A DNA stretch of 64,000 nucleotides from an uncultured cyanobacterium (GTDB lineage Bacteria; Cyanobacteriota; Cyanobacteriia; PCC-6307; Cyanobiaceae): contig CAIQIA010000014.1 of assembly GCA_903871775.1 (NCBI GenBank), positions 16,238 to 80,237 of the forward strand, written 5' to 3'. Shown piece by piece: positions 26,297-35,013 of the stretch. The position numbers and the translations under genes were made by a program. Each line of letters starts with the position of its first letter. Positions within the stretch are counted from its first letter, which is position 1. Under the pieces are notes generated by a model, which saw only the letters and a list, made by a program, of their open reading frames with translations, ran no database searches and was not told the origin of the DNA.

Positions 26297-27663
26297 GCAG
26301 AGGCGGTGGCGGCAGGCCTGGGGGCAGGGCGGCGGGCCTCGGGCAGATGGGGCGCCAGCCGCTGCAGGTAAGCGTCGCAGATCCGCTCGGGATGGGCCTG
26401 GTTGAGCAGCAGCCGACGGGCGGCCTGGCCGAGGCTGCGGGCCTGGGCCGGGTGGTCCCGGAGGTCGGCGATCCAGGCGGCCAGGCCATGGGAATCACCG
26501 TTGGCGAACCAGCGGCCGCAGCCCTCGCCTTCGACCAGCTGCTGCAGGTGCGAACCGTCGGGGGTGATGGCGGCGACGGGGGTGCCGGCCGCCAGATGGC
26601 CGTACACCTTGCAGGGGGCCACCAGGCCATCGGCCCCCCGCGAGAGACTCACCACCGCCAGGTCGGCGGCCGCCAGGGAGTAGGGCAGCGCCTCCCGTTC
26701 CTGGTAGGGGAGAAAGAGCACATTGGGCAGGGCCAGATCGCGCACCAGCCGGGACAGCGACGAATGCTGGGGCCCATGGCCGATCAGCACGAAACGGATG
26801 CCCGGGTCATGGCGCAGCAGCAGGGCAGCTCCGACCAGGGTGACCAGGTCATGGCAGCGACCCTGATTGCCCGAATAGACGACGTTGAAGGTCTCGGCCA
26901 GGCCGTGGCGCTCGACGAACCAGTTCTCGCTGCGGGGCAGGGGCCGGATGGCCTCGGGGTCTGCCCAGCTGGGGATGATGGACAACCGTGGTGCCAGGTC
27001 AGGCACCTGGGCCAGCACCCGCTCGGCCATCGGCTCGCTGAGCACAATCACTTCATCGGCGTGGGTCAGCATGGCCCGGTTGAGCCGTCGCCAGAGGCGG
27101 ATCAGCGGATGGCGCTCGGGAAGGATCTTCAGCTCGACGAGCACATCCGGGTAGAGGTCGTAGAGCAGCACCACGTACGGGGTGCGGAAGAGGGTCTTGA
27201 GCAACCAGCCCAGCAGCGGCAGGTAGGGGGGCTCGGTGGTGTAAAGGATGAGATCCCCCCTCTGCAGGGACCGCAGCAGCCGCTGGCCTGCCCTGAGCAC
27301 GAACAGCAGCCCGTTCACGGCACGGCCGCGGATGCGCCGAGGCCAGAACCGCGAGGCGCGGCTGCGGCGGATGCAGCGGTTGGGTTCGAACTCGAGGGAG
27401 TCGGCCCGTTCGCTCGAGTAGGCGTAGGCAGGCATGCCCGTGAGCACCTGCACCTGCAGCCCCCGGGCCGCCATGCGGGTGGTCAGGTCATCGAGCAGCT
27501 GGCCAGTGGCGGCGAAATCGGGGGGGAAGAACTGGCTCACCACCGTCAGCCGGGCGTGGGAGCGGCGCTGGGCGCGCCAGCGGCGGCGAGAGGCCAGGCG
27601 ATCGGCCAGGACCCTGAAGTCAAACTTCGGTCGGCGTAACGCCTGGATGGAAGAGAACCCCAA
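26293..27663 (-). CDS. glycosyltransferase family 4 (WbuB-like)
   Basis: GT-B fold glycosyltransferase of about 456 residues. N-terminal domain: LTVVSQFFPPDFAATGQ then LYTTEPPYLPLLGW and VVLLYDLYPDVLVEL. C-terminal donor domain: NVVYSGNQGRCHDL, RFVLIGHGPQ, PNVLFLPYQ and KVYGHLAAGTPVAAI, the WbuB-like subgroup of GT4. No ATG fits; TTG at 27663 (GFSSIQALRRPKFDFRVL) is the only reasonable start downstream of the preceding stop, 71 bases from it. Sugar and acceptor are unknown. It overlaps the exosortase gene by 4 bases. Confidence 0.82.
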   Translation of the reverse strand: MGFSSIQALRRPKFDFRVLADRLASRRRWRAQRRSHARLTVVSQFFPPDFAATGQLLDDLTTRMAARGLQVQVLTGMPAYAYSSERADSLEFEPNRCIRRSRASRFWPRRIRGRAVNGLLFVLRAGQRLLRSLQRGDLILYTTEPPYLPLLGWLLKTLFRTPYVVLLYDLYPDVLVELKILPERHPLIRLWRRLNRAMLTHADEVIVLSEPMAERVLAQVPDLAPRLSIIPSWADPEAIRPLPRSENWFVERHGLAETFNVVYSGNQGRCHDLVTLVGAALLLRHDPGIRFVLIGHGPQHSSLSRLVRDLALPNVLFLPYQEREALPYSLAAADLAVVSLSRGADGLVAPCKVYGHLAAGTPVAAITPDGSHLQQLVEGEGCGRWFANGDSHGLAAWIADLRDHPAQARSLGQAARRLLLNQAHPERICDAYLQRLAPHLPEARRPAPRPAATASA

Positions 27664-27734
27664 GGGTGTGGGACCACCAGTGGGGACGATTTTTATCCGA
27701 GTCCCATGAAAAAGCTCATGGGACTGGGCAGATT

Positions 27735-28289
27735 TCAGCGCTGGCCCACCACCACGGCCGGATTGCCCCTCAGGATCACCCGCGCCGGCCAGCGGCCGCT
27801 GACCACGGCCCCCAGGCCGGCGATCGCCCCTGGCCCCAGGCCAGTGCCTGGGGCCAGCACCGCCGCCGCGGCCACCCACACGTCATCGCCGAGGTCAATC
27901 GGCCCCAGGCGCAGATCAAAGCCGGGGGAGCGGTAATCGTGGTTGCCGGTGCAGAGGTACGCCCCCTGGGAGAGACAGACCCGGTCGCCGAGGCGCACCG
28001 GGGCCAGGTTGTCGATCCACACGTCCTCCCCCAGCCAGCAGTGGGCGCCGGCCTCAAGGCGCCAGGGAAACTTGACCCGCAGGCCAGGCTTGAGGCGGCA
28101 GCCGCCGCCCAGACGGGCACCGAAGCCCACCAGCAGCAGCCGCCGCCAGGCCGAACCCGGCAGCCAGCGGGCCGCCAGCAGCGGCGCCCCGACGCAGAAC
28201 CACAGCAGCTGCCTGCCCAGGGGAGCCCCGGGGCTGTAATCGGCGGGGAGGCGATAGCGGTCCAGCCGCTGGAGGCCGTCGTCGCCCAT
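27735..28289 (-). CDS. colanic-acid-type O-acetyltransferase (WcaF-like)
   Basis: Left-handed beta-helix acyltransferase of 184 residues that would acetylate a sugar of the polysaccharide. Hexapeptide-type repeats run from ARLGGGCRLKPGLRV to AIAGLGAVV; CTGNHDYRSPGFDLR contains the catalytic histidine region typical of WcaF, and GNPAVVVG closes the domain. The start shares one base with the upstream stop (TGATG). Seventy-one bases separate it from the next gene. Confidence 0.84.
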   Translation of the reverse strand: MGDDGLQRLDRYRLPADYSPGAPLGRQLLWFCVGAPLLAARWLPGSAWRRLLLVGFGARLGGGCRLKPGLRVKFPWRLEAGAHCWLGEDVWIDNLAPVRLGDRVCLSQGAYLCTGNHDYRSPGFDLRLGPIDLGDDVWVAAAAVLAPGTGLGPGAIAGLGAVVSGRWPARVILRGNPAVVVGQR

Positions 28290-29086
28290 CAGCGGCCGAC
28301 CGTGGCCCGGTCTTCCCAGAGCATCAGGCTCAGCAGCAGTTCGGCGTAGGCCCGCTGGAAGGCGTAGAACCAGCCCCGCCAGCCATCAAGCACACCCCCC
28401 CGCAGCACCAGGCAGATCAGCGGCAGGGCCAGGGGGGCGATCACATGGCGGCGGCGCAGACGATCAGCGAACGACAACTGGCTCTTCGGCGTCTGCCGCA
28501 GCTTGTCGACCTCCTGGCGGGCATAGCGCTGCTGAGACCCGAGCCAGCGGCTCAGCGCCTTGCGGTCGTCGTGCAGCAGGGGTTCGCTGATGCGGCCGCA
28601 GGAGCCGTCGAGCACCAGATGCTCCTTGTGGCCGTCATCCTCGAAATGGGCCCTGTCGAGGCGGAACAGGGCAATGCGGGCCGGCAGCACGGCGCAGCGC
28701 AGGGGTTCGCCGTGGACGCAGTAGCGGAAGGGGATCCGGAAACCGACGTGCCCCTCGGCCTCGGCGCGGCCGACCGCCATCGCCAGGGCCTCAGCCAGGG
28801 CCGGCGAGACCCCGTAATCGGCATCCAGGCTCAGCACCCAGGGGGTGTCGACCTGGGCCAGGCCGGTGTTCCACTGGGGACCGAAGCTGTCGAAGGGGCG
28901 CACCACCACCGTGATGCGCGGGTCAGCGGCCAGCAGCTCGAGGGTGCCGTCGGTGCTGCCGCTGTCGACCACGACGATGCGTCGCGCCCAGGCCAGCCCC
29001 GCCAGGGTGCGGCCGATGTTGTCGATCTCGTTGTAGGTGAGCAGCACCGGCGTGATCGGGCACGGGGCTGCGTCCTGGGGTCTCAC
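28289..29086 (-). CDS. glycosyltransferase family 2 (WaaE/KdtX-like)
   Basis: GT-A glycosyltransferase of 265 residues. ITPVLLTYNEIDNIGRTLAG and IVVVDSGSTDGTLELL form the nucleotide-sugar site; VLSLDADYGVS carries the DxD metal-binding residues. The C-terminal part has a basic and hydrophobic patch (VIAPLALPLICLVLRGG) suggesting membrane association, as in LPS core transferases of this group. GTG at 29086 is chosen because it overlaps the upstream TGA in a GTGA coupling; the open frame beyond it lies inside the upstream gene. Confidence 0.82.
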   Translation of the reverse strand: MRPQDAAPCPITPVLLTYNEIDNIGRTLAGLAWARRIVVVDSGSTDGTLELLAADPRITVVVRPFDSFGPQWNTGLAQVDTPWVLSLDADYGVSPALAEALAMAVGRAEAEGHVGFRIPFRYCVHGEPLRCAVLPARIALFRLDRAHFEDDGHKEHLVLDGSCGRISEPLLHDDRKALSRWLGSQQRYARQEVDKLRQTPKSQLSFADRLRRRHVIAPLALPLICLVLRGGVLDGWRGWFYAFQRAYAELLLSLMLWEDRATVGR

Positions 29087-30264
29087 GCGGGCGGGGCGTT
29101 CGGGTGCGGGGGAGCGTAGGTCCTGTAACGGTCGAGCAGGGAGCGGGCGATGGGTTCCCAGCCGAAGCGCTCCTGGGCCAGCCGGCGGGCGGCCGCCCGC
29201 TGCTGCGGATCCGGCGGGGTGAGGCAGGCCAGCAGGGCCTCGGTGAGGGGCTCCAGCTGACCAGGGCACAGGCGTCCGGCGTCGGTCTCGGCCACCGCCG
29301 CCGCCAGGGCCACCTCAGGCGACAGCAGCACCGGTGTGCCGGCAGCCAGGGCCTCAAGGGCGGCAATCCCGAAGTTCTCCGAGGCCGACGGCAGCACGAA
29401 CCAGTCGGCCGTCGCCAGCAGCTCCAGCTTGGCGGCGCCGGCCACGAAGCCCAGCCAGCGAACCCGCGGCCCCAGGCCCAGATCACGCACTTGCTGCTGC
29501 AGCTGCCCGAGATAGGCCGGGTCGCCGTCTCCGGCCACGGCCAGGCTCCAGTCGATGGCCGGTCGCCGACGCTGGACGGCGGCCAGGGCCTCGAACAGCA
29601 GGGGCAGCTGCTTCTTGGGATGCAGCCGCGACAGGAACACGAACCGGGTGCCCCCCGGGGTCCGCTGGCCGGGCAGCTCCCCTGCCGGGGGCAGGTCCAC
29701 CCCCAGGGGCAGCACGAAGCTGGGGGTGGCCAGCCCCAGGGCCGCCGCCTCCTCCTGCTCGGCCGCGCTCGTGAAGTGCAGGGCCGCAGCTCCCTGCAGG
29801 TTGCGGCGGTCCACCAGCCGCAGCAGCAGCCGCTTGCGGCGAGGGCTCTGCCGCAGGCTCCAGGTGTTGAGCTGGCCGATGGTGCGCAGCAGATACGGCA
29901 CCCGCCGGCGCCGGGCCAGGGCCATGCCCGTGCTGGTCGACCACGAGAAGAGGGCATGCACATGCAGCAGATCCCAGCGGGGCAGCTCTCGCCAGAGCCA
30001 GGGGGCCAGGGCCGGGGCCACCTGGAACTCCCGCAGGGGTCGCACCGGAGGCGACCAGCGGTGGAAGGCCCGCAGGGGCACCCCCTGCCACTCCCCCCAG
30101 CCCCCCACGGGCAGGTCGTGCAGCAACCCGGGCCCGTGGTCATTGGTGGTGACGATGCGGGCATCGCAGCCCAGGGCCCGCTCGGCCTTCACCATCGCCA
30201 CCACCGCCTGGCTGGGGCCGCCCCGCAGGGGGCTGACGGACGGGATGAGGTGCAGGACGCGCAT
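29083..30264 (-). CDS. glycosyltransferase family 4
   Basis: GT-B glycosyltransferase, 393 residues. The N-terminal domain begins MRVLHLIPSVSPLRGGPSQ with the Gly-rich acceptor loop. The C-terminal donor domain has RFVFLSRLHPKKQLPLLFEA and the E-x7-E motif SENFGIAALEALAAGTPVL, whose two glutamates bind the nucleotide sugar. Retaining mechanism expected; sugar unknown. The ATG shares its A with the stop of the upstream FkbM gene, and the 3' end couples to the GT2 gene. Confidence 0.87.
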   Translation of the reverse strand: MRVLHLIPSVSPLRGGPSQAVVAMVKAERALGCDARIVTTNDHGPGLLHDLPVGGWGEWQGVPLRAFHRWSPPVRPLREFQVAPALAPWLWRELPRWDLLHVHALFSWSTSTGMALARRRRVPYLLRTIGQLNTWSLRQSPRRKRLLLRLVDRRNLQGAAALHFTSAAEQEEAAALGLATPSFVLPLGVDLPPAGELPGQRTPGGTRFVFLSRLHPKKQLPLLFEALAAVQRRRPAIDWSLAVAGDGDPAYLGQLQQQVRDLGLGPRVRWLGFVAGAAKLELLATADWFVLPSASENFGIAALEALAAGTPVLLSPEVALAAAVAETDAGRLCPGQLEPLTEALLACLTPPDPQQRAAARRLAQERFGWEPIARSLLDRYRTYAPPHPNAPPA

Positions 30265-31151
30265 CAGAGGGTCTGATCGAGGACCCGAAGAGCCGTGGCC
30301 GACGTCAGCCGCTCCCGGACCCAGGCCGGATCCCGCACCCAGATCTGGTTGCCGCCGCTGGTGAGCACCCCCTCCTCCAGGCGGCGCTCCCAGGGGTGGT
30401 AGGTGCAGGGCACAAACGCGTGCTGGTCCATGGCGGCCATCACCTCGGGCTGACGTCCCTCAAGCAGCACCACCCGCAGGGCCGGCGAGGAAAGCACCCG
30501 GCGCCCCCCCGCCAGCAGCGCCGGCTCATGACCCTCCACATCGATCTTGGCGCAGCAGGCCCGTTCGGCCCCGCGCACGGCATCCAGGGGCAGCAGCGGC
30601 ACCGACGCGCGGAGACCGCCGTAGGCCGCCGTCACCACCTGATTCGTGGCATCGCGGTCGAGGCTGAACAGCACCTCGCCATGGTCGGCCCCCAGGGCCA
30701 CCGGCAGCACCTCGACCCGGTCGGTGAGCCCGTTGAGGGCGATGTTGTCGCGCAGCACCGCCAGGGTGACGGGGACCGGCTCCACGGCCATGACCTCGGC
30801 CCCCGCCACCGCCCCGGCGAGAACGGTGTAGCTGCCCACATTGCTGCCGATGTCGAGGAACAGGTCACCAGGGCGCAGCAGATGCAGCACCAGGGGCATG
30901 TCGGGCCATTCATGCAGGCCGCAGTAGAGGTTGCCGGTGGCGCCCGCCAGGCCCCGGCGCACCAGCAGTCGCGACCCCTGCAGCCACGGCATGACGATCG
31001 GCTCGGGGCGCAGGCGGCTGGCGAGCTGCCAGCGCACATACCGCAGGGTGGCGGCGGTGCGGTTGCGGCCCGCCAGCGGATGACGCCAGATCCAGGCCAG
31101 TCCCCGCTGGGTGACGGCCCGCACGGGCGATGGCAAGGAAGGGAAGGGCAC
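30264..31151 (-). CDS. FkbM-family methyltransferase
   Basis: SAM-dependent methyltransferase of 295 residues, probably O-methylating a sugar of the polysaccharide. Motif I is DLFLDIGSNVGSYTVLAG, the acidic strand end is VMAVEPVPVTLAVLRDN, and the FkbM signature CAKIDVEGHEPALL follows. The N-terminus is basic. The stop overlaps the next start by one base. It is 27 bases behind the upstream glycosyltransferase; this gap and the neighbouring 3' end carry degenerate short repeats. A second FkbM gene occurs at 36383 on the other strand. Confidence 0.85.
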   Translation of the reverse strand: MPFPSLPSPVRAVTQRGLAWIWRHPLAGRNRTAATLRYVRWQLASRLRPEPIVMPWLQGSRLLVRRGLAGATGNLYCGLHEWPDMPLVLHLLRPGDLFLDIGSNVGSYTVLAGAVAGAEVMAVEPVPVTLAVLRDNIALNGLTDRVEVLPVALGADHGEVLFSLDRDATNQVVTAAYGGLRASVPLLPLDAVRGAERACCAKIDVEGHEPALLAGGRRVLSSPALRVVLLEGRQPEVMAAMDQHAFVPCTYHPWERRLEEGVLTSGGNQIWVRDPAWVRERLTSATALRVLDQTL

Positions 31152-31226
31152 GGTCAGGGTTGGTCGGGACGGGGTTGGTCAGGACAGGGGGAGGGTGTCA
31201 AGACAGGAGTTGTCAAGAGAGGGGGC
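31152..31226. repeat. degenerate GGTCAGGA-type short repeats
   Basis: Five imperfect copies of GGTC(A/G)GGA or GTCAAGACAGG, spaced 10 to 20 bases, cover the gap between the FkbM and glycosyltransferase genes and run into the 3' end of the latter. They alter the C-terminal codons of the glycosyltransferase (SLDNSCLDTLPLS). Probably slippage-born. Confidence 0.45.
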
Positions 31227-32360
31227 GTGGGCATCGAGGAGGGCCGCCAGGGCACGGCTGCGGGCCGCCTCGCCGAAGGCGGTGGCGGTGGCGGCGGCCA
31301 GGGCCTGCGGCTCGAACCAGAGGGCCGGCCCCTGGCGCCGCAGCAGCCGGTCGAGGTGGGGCACCAGCGGGGCATCGGGATCCACCAGGGCGCCGAGACG
31401 GCCATCCTGCAGCGGATCGGCGGTTCCGTCACGGTTGCCGCCAAGCACCGGGCAACCGCAGCCGAGGGCCTCGAGAAACACGATGCCGAAGCCCTCCTTG
31501 CTGCTGGGCAGCGCAAACACCGTCGCCAGGCGGAAGTGATCGGCCAGTTCGTCATCGGCCAGGCGCCCGGGCAGCAGCACCGCCCCGGCCAGCCCCAGGC
31601 ATCGCACCAGCTCCTGCAGCCGCGGCCGGTCATCACCATCGCCACCGATCAGCAGCCGCAGGTCGGGATGCAGCCGCCGCAGCTCGGGCATGGCCTCGAT
31701 CAGCCGCTCGATCCGCTTGGGGCGGTCGGCGACGCTCAACCGGGTGAGGCTGAACAGCAGTGGTGTCTGCGGCCCGAGGCCGTAGCGCCGCAACAGCGCC
31801 GGGGGCCGGGGGCCGGGATGGAAACGGCCCGGGTCGTAGGCATTGGGCAGCACGCTGCAAGGGGGTGGTGACCGCCGACCCCGCAGCAGCGGCTGCAGCT
31901 GGCTGGCGGTGTAACGGCTCACCGGCAGCAGACGATCGACGCGGCGCAGGCTTGAGCGACGCAATCCCCGCGGCAGGCCCCACACCTCCTTGCCATGGGC
32001 CGTGAGCCAGGCCTCCACACCGGCCCGCCGGGCCGCCAGCAGGGCGGCCGGGGCCAGATGCACGTGGGCGGCCAGCACCAGCCCCGGCCGACGCCCGGCC
32101 GCAGCCAATGCCGACCGCAGCAGCCGCGGTTCCCAGCGCCAGCGGGGCCCGCCCCCCAGCCCCTGCAGCTGCAGGGCCGGGCCCATTCCCAGCTCCGGCG
32201 GGCACTGGTCCTGGCGGTCAAGCACGCTGATCACCTCGATCGCGACCCCGGGGCGCGCCTCGCGCAGACTGTGGAGCAGGCCACGGCCGTAGGCCTGCAC
32301 CCCCCCGTCGTGGCCCCAGGCCTCAGGCAGCAACAGCAGGATGCGGGGACGGTGGGTCAT
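31179..32360 (-). CDS. glycosyltransferase family 4
   Basis: GT-B glycosyltransferase, 393 residues. The N-terminus ILLLLPEAWGHDGGVQAYGR has the acceptor Gly loop. The donor domain shows LLFSLTRLSVADRPKRIERL, RLLIGGDGDDRPRL and the E-x7-E stretch KEGFGIVFLEALGCGCPVLG. Retaining mechanism inferred from the family. It overlaps the upstream glycosyltransferase by 4 bases. The last residues derive from the short repeats at its 3' end, so the C-terminus is probably variable between strains. Confidence 0.87.
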   Translation of the reverse strand: MTHRPRILLLLPEAWGHDGGVQAYGRGLLHSLREARPGVAIEVISVLDRQDQCPPELGMGPALQLQGLGGGPRWRWEPRLLRSALAAAGRRPGLVLAAHVHLAPAALLAARRAGVEAWLTAHGKEVWGLPRGLRRSSLRRVDRLLPVSRYTASQLQPLLRGRRSPPPCSVLPNAYDPGRFHPGPRPPALLRRYGLGPQTPLLFSLTRLSVADRPKRIERLIEAMPELRRLHPDLRLLIGGDGDDRPRLQELVRCLGLAGAVLLPGRLADDELADHFRLATVFALPSSKEGFGIVFLEALGCGCPVLGGNRDGTADPLQDGRLGALVDPDAPLVPHLDRLLRRQGPALWFEPQALAAATATAFGEAARSRALAALLDAHAPSLDNSCLDTLPLS

Positions 32361-33550
32361 GCCGGCCGGCGGATCAGGGCCAGCGCCTGCAGCAGGCCAG
32401 CCGTGGTGGCCTCGTAACCGTAGAGGGCGACCCGATCCCGCGCCGCCTCCCCGAAGCGCTTGAGCCGCCAGGGATCGGCGAGGGCGTCAGCCAGGGCGTT
32501 ACCCAGGGCCTGCCGATCACCGGCGGGCACGACCCAGCCCGTGCGACCGGGCAGCACCAGATCGGGACCGCAGCCCACATGGCTGCTGACGATGGCCGGC
32601 AGCCCGAGGTTCATCGCCTCGTTGATGCAGAGCCCCCAGGTCTCACCGGGCCCCTCTGACGGCAGCACGATCACGTCACCGAGGGCATAGGCCGCCGGCA
32701 TGGCCGACTGGTTCACGAAGCCGGTCAGGTGCACCCGCGCGGCCGGCGCCCGGGCCAGCCGCTGGCGGATCTGCGGCTCGAGCGGGCCGGCCCCCACCAG
32801 CACCAGCACGGCGGTGGGATGGTCGAGGGCCAGAAAGGCCTCGAGCAGATCGAGGGGACGCTTCTTGGCGATGAGCTTGCCGGTGAACAGCACCACCGGG
32901 GCGGTCGGGTCGATCCCCAGCCGGCCCCGCCAGGCAGCGGCCTCGGCCCTGGCAGGGCCGGCTGCCGCCAGAAAGCGGTCGTTGTCCACGGCGTGGGGGG
33001 CCAACACGATGCGCCTGGGCGGCAGACCGGAGGCCAACAGATGCCGGCGGTTGGCCTCCCCCATGGCCAGAGCCCCCGCCAGGCGGTGGAACAGGATCCG
33101 ACGCAGCAGCCGGGCCAGCGCCGCCCGTGGACCGGTGCGGGGCACCAGGTCATGGGAATCACCCCGCAGCAGCACCGGCATCGACGCCAGGCGGGGGTCC
33201 AGCAGCAGCTGCAGCTGGGCACGCCAGGCATAACCGAACAGCAGCACCCCGTCGGCGCGCCAGTCGCGCAGCTGCCGCGGCAGGTCTGGGCAGTGCAGCC
33301 CGCCGAAATGATCACTGCCGGGACGGCGGGACCGGTTGGGCACAAAGGTGTGGTCGTACCCCTGCAGCAGCGGCAGATCCCAGCGGATGGCCTGGCCGAA
33401 CCCCGGATCCAGGGCCCCACCCCCCATGCCGGTCCAGAGATAGAAGACCCGCAGCACAAGGTCGTGGCGGCGGGCGAGGGCCACGAACCAGGGCACGTAG
33501 TACTGGATCGGGTGGCTCACCACCACCGCCAGTCGAATCGGCGCCGTCAC
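32357..33550 (-). CDS. glycosyltransferase family 4
   Basis: GT-B glycosyltransferase, 397 residues. LAVVVSHPIQYYVPWFVALA at the N-terminus is a subgroup hallmark (ISHPIQY). The donor half contains VVLFTGKLIAKKRPLDLLEA and ETWGLCINEAMNLGLPAIV with the glutamate pair. Substrate unknown. 4-base overlaps on both sides tie it to the polytopic membrane protein upstream and another GT4 downstream. Confidence 0.87.
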   Translation of the reverse strand: MTAPIRLAVVVSHPIQYYVPWFVALARRHDLVLRVFYLWTGMGGGALDPGFGQAIRWDLPLLQGYDHTFVPNRSRRPGSDHFGGLHCPDLPRQLRDWRADGVLLFGYAWRAQLQLLLDPRLASMPVLLRGDSHDLVPRTGPRAALARLLRRILFHRLAGALAMGEANRRHLLASGLPPRRIVLAPHAVDNDRFLAAAGPARAEAAAWRGRLGIDPTAPVVLFTGKLIAKKRPLDLLEAFLALDHPTAVLVLVGAGPLEPQIRQRLARAPAARVHLTGFVNQSAMPAAYALGDVIVLPSEGPGETWGLCINEAMNLGLPAIVSSHVGCGPDLVLPGRTGWVVPAGDRQALGNALADALADPWRLKRFGEAARDRVALYGYEATTAGLLQALALIRRPA

Positions 33551-35013
33551 CGTCGCGGGGCGGCCGAGCCAGCGCCGGAACCGAGCACGAGGGTCAGCAG
33601 CAGCACAAAGGTGATGATCTGGGCGATGGAACCGACGAAGGTGGAGGCCACCGCCTCATAGGAGGTGAGCCAGACGACCGTGACCGCGAGCGACAGCAGC
33701 CCGGAGACCGACAGCAGGGGCTGCAGGCGGCCGACGTTTTCGCTGATGCGCAGCAGCACGCCCACCGCGACGCCATAGAGCAGGGGCCCGAAGAAGCTTC
33801 CGAAGTTGCCCACCGCCTCGGGAAGGAAGCCCCAGGCGATGTAGGTGACCTCCGTCTGTTCACGGTTCTGCTGGCGGCCGAAGTGCAGGTTGAGCAACAC
33901 CTGGCCCTCCTGACCGCGCACCTTCTGGGGATTGAGCACCCGTGGCACCAGCACCTGGGGGATCACCGCCAGGCTGCCTCCATCCATCGGTGGCGTGCCG
34001 GCCTCGAGCTTGTCGACCACGTAGAAAAGGTTGTAGAGGTTGCTGACCCGATCAGCGAGACCCTTCTTCTGGATTCCAGAGCCCTCGGTGGGGGCGGCAT
34101 TGAGGCTGGCATCGATCCATTCGGCGACCAGCTGCGTCGGGTTGACAGCCGCGAGGGCCTTGCCGCCCGTCCCGTTCTCCCAGTAGCGCTCACGGACCAC
34201 CGCCTTGCCCTGCTGCAACACTCCCACCAGCACCAGGGCCACCAGCGTCACCGGCAGCGCCCGCCGGGGTCGGCCCAGCCACAGCCCCAGCAGCACGGTG
34301 AGCACCAGACCCTGGGCGCTGGAGAGCAGCAGGGTGGAGAAGCTCTGGAACAGGATCGCCCCCACCGTGAGCCACCAGAGCCAGGCGCGCGGCAGGGCAC
34401 CGATCGCCCAGCGGTAGGCCCCCAGAAATCCGCCGGCGGTGATGGCGAAACTGCCCACCACCTTGAGCAGCGAGAAGACGGTGTTGGCGTTGCTGCCGAG
34501 CAGCGTCCAGAACCCCGGGGCTGCCGGGGCGAGCCGGGTCAGCAGCGCCACCAGCAGCAGCTGGTGGGCCAGCCAGGTCTGGGTGCGCGCCAGGGGCAGG
34601 GGCGTGCGGTCAGCGGCCATGCCCAGGGTGGGCGACGTGAACAGCCAGCCGACCCCGATGGCGAGAAACCACAGCGCCAGAGACACCGTCACGGCCGACA
34701 GCAGCTCCCCCTTCTCGAACCAGGCGGCCGGGATGCTGGTGCCGGCCAGGGGAACGAGATTGACGATCGCCTGGATGAGCACGTAGGCCGGCAGGATCGG
34801 CAGCACCGGGCCCGCCTGACGCAACCACAGCTGAATCAGCACCACCAGGGGGCCTGCAATTGCCGCGAAGAGCAGCAGGCTGGGCAGGCCCGCCACGAAC
34901 AGAAGCAGGCCGGCGATGGCCGCCAGCAGCCCCTGCAACCAGGGCAGCACCCGCAGGGCCAGGCGCTGAAACCCAGCGGCCACCTGCTCAATGGTGACGT
35001 CATCGCTTGTCAT
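33547..35013 (-). CDS. polytopic membrane protein, candidate polysaccharide polymerase
   Basis: A 488-residue membrane protein with about 12 hydrophobic helices and one large soluble loop of roughly 120 residues between about 285 and 405 (VVRERYWENGTGG to EVTYIAWGF). A large extracytoplasmic loop between helices is the general plan of Wzy O-antigen polymerases, and the gene sits among glycosyltransferases where a polymerase is expected. I see no motif that proves it. The start ATG at 35013 (MTSDDVTIEQVAAGFQ) overlaps the upstream stop by 4 bases. A transport or ligase role is the alternative. Confidence 0.65.
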   Translation of the reverse strand: MTSDDVTIEQVAAGFQRLALRVLPWLQGLLAAIAGLLLFVAGLPSLLLFAAIAGPLVVLIQLWLRQAGPVLPILPAYVLIQAIVNLVPLAGTSIPAAWFEKGELLSAVTVSLALWFLAIGVGWLFTSPTLGMAADRTPLPLARTQTWLAHQLLLVALLTRLAPAAPGFWTLLGSNANTVFSLLKVVGSFAITAGGFLGAYRWAIGALPRAWLWWLTVGAILFQSFSTLLLSSAQGLVLTVLLGLWLGRPRRALPVTLVALVLVGVLQQGKAVVRERYWENGTGGKALAAVNPTQLVAEWIDASLNAAPTEGSGIQKKGLADRVSNLYNLFYVVDKLEAGTPPMDGGSLAVIPQVLVPRVLNPQKVRGQEGQVLLNLHFGRQQNREQTEVTYIAWGFLPEAVGNFGSFFGPLLYGVAVGVLLRISENVGRLQPLLSVSGLLSLAVTVVWLTSYEAVASTFVGSIAQIITFVLLLTLVLGSGAGSAAPRR